The notes under the pieces are model-generated. The model worked only from the letters and a program-made list of their open reading frames with translations. It did not search any database and was not told the origin of the DNA. This document shows positions 58,757 through 64,000 of a stretch of DNA of 64,000 nt, piece by piece; position 1 is the stretch's first letter; each line of letters starts with the position of its first letter. The DNA is taken from IMG/VR virus record IMGVR_UViG_3300047548_000652, positions 92,382 to 156,381 of that record; one strand, 5' to 3'. The translations under genes and the position numbers were made by a program. Source of the DNA: a virus.

Positions 58757-59232
58757 TAGAAGTCATTTATTTCCAATAAGTCGGTGGGTTGTTCTGTTTT
58801 TTCAACCAGAAGCACCTCAGCCTTTGGTGTTGCCTTTTGCTTTTTTCTATTTATATTAGCTGGTTGATTTATGACTTCTTCTATTCTTTTATTGAGATTT
58901 GATATGGTCTCATCTTTTTCATTTATGATTCTTTTCATTTCTGTAATCTGAGATATCAAAGAGTCCATATGTGAGACCTTATTTCTCATTGCATTGAATT
59001 GTTCTTCCCATTTACGGGCATCATCCTTAGCTTTATTATATTCAAAATCAGCTTTTTTATTGTCTTCAACCTGATTTCGCAAGGAAGCAATCAACTCATC
59101 TTTTTCACGGATAAGTTCATTAGATACTTTGACCTGTGTTTTTAGTTGAAGTGTGGTTGCCAAGTATTCATGGATTGTTCCAACAGCAGTATCAATATAG
59201 GCATTGACGTATTTAGTTTGTGTGTCACTCAT
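58756..59232 (-). CDS. Coiled-coil protein
   Basis: This 158-residue protein is dominated by a long coiled coil (KTQVKVSNELIREKDELIAS, MKRIINEKDETISNLNKRIE). A basic linker and an acidic C-terminal end (PTDLLEINDF) follow. The position between two fibre genes suggests a tail-associated or assembly factor, but no family is recognised. Confidence 0.55.
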   Translation of the reverse strand: MSDTQTKYVNAYIDTAVGTIHEYLATTLQLKTQVKVSNELIREKDELIASLRNQVEDNKKADFEYNKAKDDARKWEEQFNAMRNKVSHMDSLISQITEMKRIINEKDETISNLNKRIEEVINQPANINRKKQKATPKAEVLLVEKTEQPTDLLEINDF

Positions 59233-59276
59233 TTTTATTCACCATTATATTATCCTTTATATTTTAAATATGTTGC

Positions 59277-60710
59277 TTAGAACGATCCTCCGTCAAGATG
59301 GGAGAAAGCAGGTGCACCAGCCGCTGTTGCAGTTAGAACCTGACCTTCTGTACCGGCTGCTGTTACCTTGATTGGTCCTGTTGTATTACCATAGAGCACA
59401 CCATTTTGTGTAAATGATGTCATCCCTGTACCACCATATAGAACATCAATAGTGCTAGCATTCCATGTACCAGCAGAAATAATACCAATACCAGTGATTC
59501 CTGTGTAAGAACCGGAAATTCTACCAGATGGAACTGTTCCTGTTGACAGATAAGAGGCATTGGCTGCATTTACATTGGCTGTGTTTGCAAAATCAAAGGC
59601 CGCATTAGCTACAGAATGGGCAGAGTTGGCAAATGCATAAGAAGCGTTAGCAGTTTCATGAGCTGTATTTGCATGTGTTCTTGCTGTATTGGCCTGTACA
59701 AATCCTGCATTGGCAGTTTTATATGCAGCATTGGCATGAACAAAAGAAACATTAGCATGTGTGAATGCAGCATTTGCATGAACAAATGTATCTGTAATCC
59801 AAGAGATTGCATTTACACCACCGAGTTTTAGATTACTTGTGATGAGGTCGGCATTTAAAACAGCAATGGTAAATCCATTTGCTGTTGGATCAATATGATT
59901 ACCGTCCGCTTCCTGGTCATACCCATAAAATAGATAGTATTCTTTTGAGGTATGTTCACGGTACAAACCAGTATGAACATTTGATCCAGTGGCGTTGACA
60001 TAATTTGCAATAAACCCAATATCAACAGCATCGGTTGTATAATTATTACCAGCAAGATATAGTAGTGGATCAGAAATACGAAGAGTTTCAGTATTTGCAA
60101 ATATTGTGTTACCTGTAAGGAATAAAGTTCCTGTGATAGTTACTGAACCATCAATTGTACCACCATTAGCCGAGAACCTAGTATTAGCAAAACTATAAGC
60201 ATCATTGGCTTGAGTAAACGCTGCATTTGCATGAATAAATGACGCATTGGCTGTTTCATGAGCTGTATTTGCATGTGTTCTTGCTGTATTGGCCTGTACA
60301 AATCCTGCATTTGCCGTAGAATGAGCAACATTAGCATGTGTATAAGAAGTATTGGCTTGCTCAAATGCAGCATTTGCATGAACGAAAGAAGCATTAGCCG
60401 TTTCATGTGCTGTATTGGCATGAGTGCGTGCTGTATTGGCTTGATCAAATGCTGCATTAGCCTGTGTAAATACAGCAGCATTATTGCCTGTATTTGCTGC
60501 CTCAAAGGCCGCATTTGCTTGTGCAAAAGCTTGACTTGTTAGGTCTGTCCAATATTGTCCACCAACTTCAACAACACCATTACCAGAGGTATTACCAAGA
60601 AAGAGTTTACCTGAAAGATAGGAGTATGCTGGTTCAGCCGCCGAAAGAGAACCATTGGCGGGTGTTGCCGTGGCATTCGATCTTTTGATTTGTATAACTG
60701 TGTTTGCCAT
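59277..60710 (-). CDS. Tail-fibre protein with Ala-Asn heptad coiled coils
   Basis: This 477-residue protein has the MANTVIQIKRS and GKLFLGNTSGNG fibre N-terminus. About 100 residues of heptads follow, each with the form A-N-x-A (FTQANAAFDQANTARTHANT). A globular middle domain (ISDPLLYLAGNNYTTDAVDI, LYREHTSKEYYLFYGYDQEA) leads to a second heptad run and a C-terminal repeat-type end (GTGMTSFTQNGVLYGNTTGP, LTATAAGAPAFSHLDGGSF). Ala and Asn at core positions are typical of trimeric phage fibres. Two 59-bp identical stretches, 600 bp apart, encode parts of both heptad runs. Likely a host-recognition or connector fibre. Confidence 0.8.
   Translation of the reverse strand: MANTVIQIKRSNATATPANGSLSAAEPAYSYLSGKLFLGNTSGNGVVEVGGQYWTDLTSQAFAQANAAFEAANTGNNAAVFTQANAAFDQANTARTHANTAHETANASFVHANAAFEQANTSYTHANVAHSTANAGFVQANTARTHANTAHETANASFIHANAAFTQANDAYSFANTRFSANGGTIDGSVTITGTLFLTGNTIFANTETLRISDPLLYLAGNNYTTDAVDIGFIANYVNATGSNVHTGLYREHTSKEYYLFYGYDQEADGNHIDPTANGFTIAVLNADLITSNLKLGGVNAISWITDTFVHANAAFTHANVSFVHANAAYKTANAGFVQANTARTHANTAHETANASYAFANSAHSVANAAFDFANTANVNAANASYLSTGTVPSGRISGSYTGITGIGIISAGTWNASTIDVLYGGTGMTSFTQNGVLYGNTTGPIKVTAAGTEGQVLTATAAGAPAFSHLDGGSF
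59653..60311 (-). repeat. Pair of 59-bp direct repeats in the heptad fibre gene
   Basis: Bases 59653-59711 and 60253-60311 are identical and exactly 600 bp apart. Each encodes the same heptad segment of the two coiled coils. Recombination between them would delete the globular middle domain. Confidence 0.85.
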
Positions 60711-60713
60711 GAC

Positions 60714-60947
60714 CTAAAAGGTTCCTCCTGATATATTGGGCAAAATCTTTATTACATATTTTCCACTGACTTCATCATAAACAAGAGTTTCATTATTATC
60801 TGGGTCAGAAGCATCCACATCTGAAAGGCTGGACAAAGTTCCGGCATTTTCTGGTATAATACCAACAGTGCGAATCTGCGTTCTTTGTTGATTATTTATA
60901 CTTATTCGGTTCTTTGATGGTGAAACAACTGTGACTTTGACTGCCAT
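60714..60947 (-). CDS. Small fibre-associated structural protein
   Basis: This 77-residue protein reads VTVVSPSKNRISINNQQRTQ, then LSDVDASDPDNNETLVYDEV and SGKYVIKILPNISGGTF. The L-V-Y-D-E..S-G-K-Y-V segment is common in short marine-phage tail proteins, and the GGTF end mirrors the DGGSF end of the neighbouring fibre. Function is otherwise unknown. A TATAAATA string lies inside the gene at 60893-60900, but the distance to the next gene is too long for a typical late promoter. Confidence 0.6.
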   Translation of the reverse strand: MAVKVTVVSPSKNRISINNQQRTQIRTVGIIPENAGTLSSLSDVDASDPDNNETLVYDEVSGKYVIKILPNISGGTF

Positions 60948-60952
60948 ATGTT

Positions 60953-61294
60953 TTATACCTTGGTAACGCTGGGAGTGACAGTGATAATACCTTCAAGCAC
61001 ACGAGTTGTTACATTATTATTATCCACTGCTTTGACATCAAATAAATATCTTCCGGGCTTCAGATTGGCGGTGTTGGCTGCTGGTAGTGATAGTGTTATT
61101 TCACCATTGGATGCATTTGTTACGGTACAAATAAGATTGGCTGAAGCATTGGTTGAATAATAGGACCGTCGAAGTTGTGATGTGACTGTATAGTTGGCTA
61201 CATTTATAGGCGTGTTTGTCACATCATCAGTTAGATTGATGACATTATTGAATGTTGCATTTTGGTCCATGTATAGTTCTACAAAAGCACTCAA
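60953..61294 (-). CDS. Beta-sandwich tail-associated protein
   Basis: This 113-residue beta-rich protein has FVELYMDQNATFNNVINLTD, TVTSQLRRSYYSTNASANLI and ANLKPGRYLFDVKAVDNNNV followed by a final beta strand. The layout resembles BppU-like/Ig-like modules found at the base of phage receptor-binding complexes. Function is inferred from pattern and position. It lies five bases from the next gene. Confidence 0.6.
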   Translation of the reverse strand: MSAFVELYMDQNATFNNVINLTDDVTNTPINVANYTVTSQLRRSYYSTNASANLICTVTNASNGEITLSLPAANTANLKPGRYLFDVKAVDNNNVTTRVLEGIITVTPSVTKV

Positions 61295-61300
61295 AGTCTT

Positions 61301-61738
61301 TTACCTTCCTGCTGCTGAACGGAAAAAATCGTCAATATCATCAGATGTTGCACCAGATGCAGTCATAATCTGGTTTAGTAGTGGGTTAGAGCGTAGGTAG
61401 GTATCTGCTGCAAAATCTGTTTCAGCAATGATTCTTTCATTTCCATCAGATATTGCATCAAAAATAGATTGAATCATCGCTGGTGGAATACCTGTTCTAG
61501 TCATATCTAGGGCTTCTTGTGGTGTGATAAGGGATCGTTCTCTCAGTTCAATAGCACATTGCCGACGAGTGATTGATTGTGGTACAGGAGGTGGTGGCGG
61601 AATGTATGGTTCAGGTTGGTTGCCTTTAGATAACCACAACAAGTATTCCTGATAATCCCTGTTACCGCCATCAAAAGGAATAAAGGCATTGTCTGTTGTG
61701 CGATGTACTGTTGTTGGTGATGATGTTAGTTTGTACAT
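61301..61738 (-). CDS. Tail protein of the fibre-assembly/attachment type
   Basis: This 145-residue protein has the pattern TVHRTTDNAFIPFDGGNRDY with QEYLLWLSKGNQPEPYIPPP, known from proteins next to fibre genes in many phages. A helical C-terminal half (QCAIELRERSLITPQEALDM, DFAADTYLRSNPLLNQIM) follows. It ends ATSDDIDDFFRSAAGR. A fibre-assembly chaperone or small tail subunit is plausible. The poly-Pro linker is notable. Confidence 0.65.
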   Translation of the reverse strand: MYKLTSSPTTVHRTTDNAFIPFDGGNRDYQEYLLWLSKGNQPEPYIPPPPPVPQSITRRQCAIELRERSLITPQEALDMTRTGIPPAMIQSIFDAISDGNERIIAETDFAADTYLRSNPLLNQIMTASGATSDDIDDFFRSAAGR

Positions 61739-61750
61739 AATGTTTATTCC

Positions 61751-62845
61751 TTATAATTCTGCTGATGCTGCCCAATGAAAAGACGCTCGAGATTGAGCTG
61801 TACCTTGTGTGTAAATCTTAAATCCAGAAGTTCCGATATTATCTACAGCAATGGGAGTAGTATTGTTAATTATTGAATCTCTTGTATATCTAGACGCATT
61901 ACCTACTGCATCCCATATAGTCATTGACGGAGCCACACGTTTAGAAACAGCAAATCGCACTCTCGCTGGACTGTTTGCGGCTATATAAAAATCCTCTATA
62001 GAATCTGTCAAGCCAAGATTGCTGCCTGGAACAGTGGTTACACTATAACTCTGTTCATAATACCTCTGACACAACTGCAACTCCACACCCGGTGGTCGAA
62101 CCTCAAACGGTGTGGCTACCGATCCAGCCTCAAGTTGAACCTGTGCAATATCAAAAGTACCGGATTGTTGTCCCAGTGAGTTTGTGCGAGAGTTGAAGTT
62201 AGACCCAGCATCAAACCAGAAGATTAAAATCAGTACGTCATTATTATCTGTGCCTAATGTTTTACCAGAGATTGATGGAATATTGGCTGTAATCATAAAC
62301 TTTTTCCATGAAGTTGTAAGGGCACAAGTTGTTACACCAATAGCAGTCACAGCAGATGATGGTGAACCTCCTGTACCAAAGGTTTGAGCAAACTCAACAG
62401 CAATATTTTTAGAGGCATCAGCCTTTGCCCAAAAAGACAGGGTTGCTGTTTGACCAGCCAGTGTTCTAACAGATTCAATACGTTGATCAAAACGAACATA
62501 ATTGGCAGCATTGGCTACAGATGTTACAACTGTTCTATGAAAATAAGATGGTTCGTTGGGTACATCCGTCTGCCCTAAAGTAAACGTTTGTCGGGACACA
62601 TTAGCTGTTGATCCAACTCGGGGATGATTCCACCTATCCGCACAATACTGTACGTTAAGAACATCCGTAAAGCTTGTACCTCTTTGCCAATAGTCAAAGT
62701 TACCATTGATGACTTTGTTTCTAAATGAGGCTACTGGTGAGACCGCAGAACCACCTGCTGACACAACATTGGCTGATACATTGCCCGTGGTCACAATGCT
62801 GATGTTATTTGCTACGCTACCTGTTGTAATATATGATAATGGCAT
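61751..62845 (-). CDS. Tail fibre with putative carbohydrate-binding domain
   Basis: This 364-residue protein has a short N-terminal fibre part (TTGSVANNISIVTTGNVSAN). A typical phage-fibre lectin-like domain follows: FRNKVINGNFDYWQRGTSFT, NVQYCADRWNHPRVG, LSFWAKADASKNIAVEFAQT, FDIAQVQLEAGSVATPFEVR and LQLCQRYYEQSY. This N-G-N-F-D-x-W-Q-R-G ... A-D-R-W pattern is a jelly-roll carbohydrate-binding module. Receptor binding is inferred. Confidence 0.8.
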   Translation of the reverse strand: MPLSYITTGSVANNISIVTTGNVSANVVSAGGSAVSPVASFRNKVINGNFDYWQRGTSFTDVLNVQYCADRWNHPRVGSTANVSRQTFTLGQTDVPNEPSYFHRTVVTSVANAANYVRFDQRIESVRTLAGQTATLSFWAKADASKNIAVEFAQTFGTGGSPSSAVTAIGVTTCALTTSWKKFMITANIPSISGKTLGTDNNDVLILIFWFDAGSNFNSRTNSLGQQSGTFDIAQVQLEAGSVATPFEVRPPGVELQLCQRYYEQSYSVTTVPGSNLGLTDSIEDFYIAANSPARVRFAVSKRVAPSMTIWDAVGNASRYTRDSIINNTTPIAVDNIGTSGFKIYTQGTAQSRASFHWAASAEL

Positions 62846-62860
62846 TGTCTGTTCAGTTCC

Positions 62861-64000
62861 TTAGTTGTTCGTCATACTATTTAGTTTTTTCTTCAAGGTT
62901 TCTACCTCAATCGATAGTTCTTGTACAGCCTTGATCAGTATCGGATAGGTCTTCATTGGGTCTGCTTCCCATTTATCGGGGTTTTCTTTATGAACCAGAC
63001 GAGTATAGTCATGTGAGTTGAACTGGTTTTCAACCTCATCAAGTTCCTGTGCAATGAATCCAAGGTCTTTGCGACCCTTGAATGTACCATCCCGGCGATT
63101 CCAATCAAATCGGACAGGTCTGAGTGCAGTGATAAAGTCAAGACCATAGGGTACAGGTTCAATATTGGTCTTATCCCGAGCATCAGACAGTGATGAGATT
63201 GTGGTGTCATTGCAGCGAAGGTTATCAACAGAGGCATTACCAAGTGTGAAAGTATTGTTTGATGTGGCGGTTGGTGGTTCAGCATTAAAACCAAGACAGG
63301 TATTATTAGTACCTGTGGTGATTGTATCTCCTGATTGAGAACCAACTGCTGTGTTTTGGACACCTGTGGTGTTGGAATATAGTGTACCAATACCAACAGC
63401 CGTATTAAGACCACCTATTGTATTACTGAATAATGCTTCACGACCAACTGCTGTGTTATTGCTACCTGTGGTGCTGGAGTTTAGTGCATTTATACCAACT
63501 GCTGTGTTATATGTGCCTATGGTGTTATTGTATAGTGCTTGATCACCAACTGCCGTATTAAAAGAACCAGTTGTGTTAAAACGTAATGATACTCTACCCA
63601 ACGCTGTGTTGTATTCACCAGTTGTGCTATCTCGTAATGCATAACCACCAAATGCCGTGTTAAAACGGGCTGTTGTGTTGGAAAATAAAGTCTCTATTCC
63701 AACTGCTGTGTTTTGGATGCCTGTGGTGTTGGAATATAGTGCATTCATACCAACTGCTGTGTTTTCGGTGCCTGTGGTGTTGGTATATAGTGCTGCCTGA
63801 CCAACTGCTGTGTTATTGGTGCCTATGGTGTTGGAGAGCAGTGCTGCATAACCAACTGCTGTGTTATTGGTGCCTGTGGTGTTGGTATATAGTGCTGCCT
63901 GACCAACTGCTGTGTTATTGGTGCCTATGGTGTTGGAGAGCAGTGCTGCATAACCAACTGCTGTGTTATTGGTGCCTGTGGTGTTGGTATATAGTGCTGC
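62861..64000 (-). CDS. Long fibre with 17-residue repeats and C-terminal S74 chaperone domain (partial)
   Basis: The frame stays open through the right edge, so the N-terminus is missing; a start at 63748 would be an internal Met. At least twelve 17-residue units of the form NTAVGxxALYSNTTGxx run from 64000 to about 63250, consistent with a trimeric fibre shaft. The end carries an S74 intramolecular chaperone: SLSDARDKTNIEPVPYGLDF (Ser-Asp cleavage site), LGFIAQELDEVE and a C-terminal coiled coil (VQELSIEVETLKKKLNS). Such chaperones guide trimer formation and are then cut off. Receptor-binding fibre or spike is inferred. Confidence 0.88.
   Translation of the reverse strand, partial: AALYTNTTGTNNTAVGYAALLSNTIGTNNTAVGQAALYTNTTGTNNTAVGYAALLSNTIGTNNTAVGQAALYTNTTGTENTAVGMNALYSNTTGIQNTAVGIETLFSNTTARFNTAFGGYALRDSTTGEYNTALGRVSLRFNTTGSFNTAVGDQALYNNTIGTYNTAVGINALNSSTTGSNNTAVGREALFSNTIGGLNTAVGIGTLYSNTTGVQNTAVGSQSGDTITTGTNNTCLGFNAEPPTATSNNTFTLGNASVDNLRCNDTTISSLSDARDKTNIEPVPYGLDFITALRPVRFDWNRRDGTFKGRKDLGFIAQELDEVENQFNSHDYTRLVHKENPDKWEADPMKTYPILIKAVQELSIEVETLKKKLNSMTNN
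63767..64000 (-). repeat. Perfect 102-bp tandem repeats in the fibre gene
   Basis: The 102-bp unit, equal to two 51-bp (17-codon) subunits, repeats without mismatch with period 102 from 63767 to the right edge (more than two copies). More degenerate 51-bp units continue to the left. Identity at the DNA level points to recent expansion or active exchange. Confidence 0.9.

Noticed and set aside
60893-60900. TATAAATA string inside the 77-residue fibre-associated gene
   Set aside because: Perfect match, but about 180 bases from the next gene start; likely chance, though transcript mapping could change this.
63250-64000. CRISPR-like array from regularly spaced repeats
   Set aside because: The repeats are in frame, multiples of 17 codons, and encode a continuous fibre shaft with no unique spacers.
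1-64000. tRNA or rRNA genes
   Set aside because: Intergenic gaps are nearly all under 150 bases and none shows a cloverleaf or rRNA-like sequence by eye; a covariance-model scan would be needed to exclude them fully.
1-64000. Photosynthesis genes indicating a cyanobacterial host
   Set aside because: Despite cyanophage-like gene content, no psbA, psbD or related genes were found in this window, so the host cannot be set as a cyanobacterium.

Overview
The window is 64 kb of a tailed-phage genome of the T4 superfamily (contractile-tailed myovirus), cut at both ends. Nearly every believable gene lies on the minus strand, so transcription runs from the right end to the left. Recognisable T4 orthologues are the neck, tail and head genes 13, 14, 15, 16, 17, 18, 19, 20, 67-like, 21, 22, 23 and 3; uvsY, uvsW, 55, 47, 46; and the replication genes 45, dsbA, 44, 62, regA and 43. 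T4-type late promoters (TATAAATA) stand 26-44 bases before genes 3, 23, 22, 67-like, 19, 13 and a homing endonuclease. The small conserved proteins between 46/47, 55 and uvsW, together with the Hsp20, CobS-like ATPase and fibre genes, resemble marine T4-like phages (cyanophages and pelagiphages). No photosynthesis genes are visible, so a marine or freshwater heterotroph (for example an alphaproteobacterium) is possible, but the host cannot be settled from this sequence.

Layout, right to left. 64000-58373: fibres and tail-associated proteins, including a truncated S74-chaperone fibre with 17-residue repeats and a coiled-coil fibre with Ala-Asn heptads. 58335-40865: neck, terminase, sheath, tube, portal, scaffold, protease and capsid, interrupted by two related GIY-YIG genes on either side of gene 14. 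40761-36807: gene 3, uvsY, uvsW, Sm-like and other small genes, and late sigma factor gp55. 36804-30932: recombination nuclease gp46/gp47, a thermonuclease, a Pit-type phosphate transporter and small genes. 30819-26909: a CobT-like VWA protein and a MoxR/CobS-like ATPase, each under its own sigma70-type promoter. 26796-20497: glycosyltransferase, dNMP kinase, clamp, DsbA, clamp loader, an inserted restriction-modification pair, regA and a HAD protein. 20495-16183: a structural protein, dUTPase, spike needle and PAAR tip, Hsp20, a small lipoprotein and an endolysin. 16133-4955: a sugar-nucleotide, glycosyltransferase and methyltransferase island. 4971-1: small genes, DNA polymerase, a repeat-rich putative homing nuclease and a membrane protein running off the left edge.

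The most notable points are these. (1) An EcoRI-family restriction endonuclease and an adenine methyltransferase are inserted between clamp-loader genes 44 and 62. (2) A GMD, ColD-like (His for Lys) and Fcl/ColC-like set would give a GDP-colitose-type sugar, next to a GT10 fucosyltransferase-family enzyme. (3) A 15-bp palindrome sits exactly 11 bp upstream of the -35 box of two candidate promoters. (4) The phage carries a Pit phosphate permease. (5) The start of gene 14 has apparently been rebuilt by a homing-endonuclease insertion. (6) A sliding-clamp-type tail motif ends the nuclease-like protein that follows DNA polymerase. All functional statements are read from sequence motifs alone; no database search was run.
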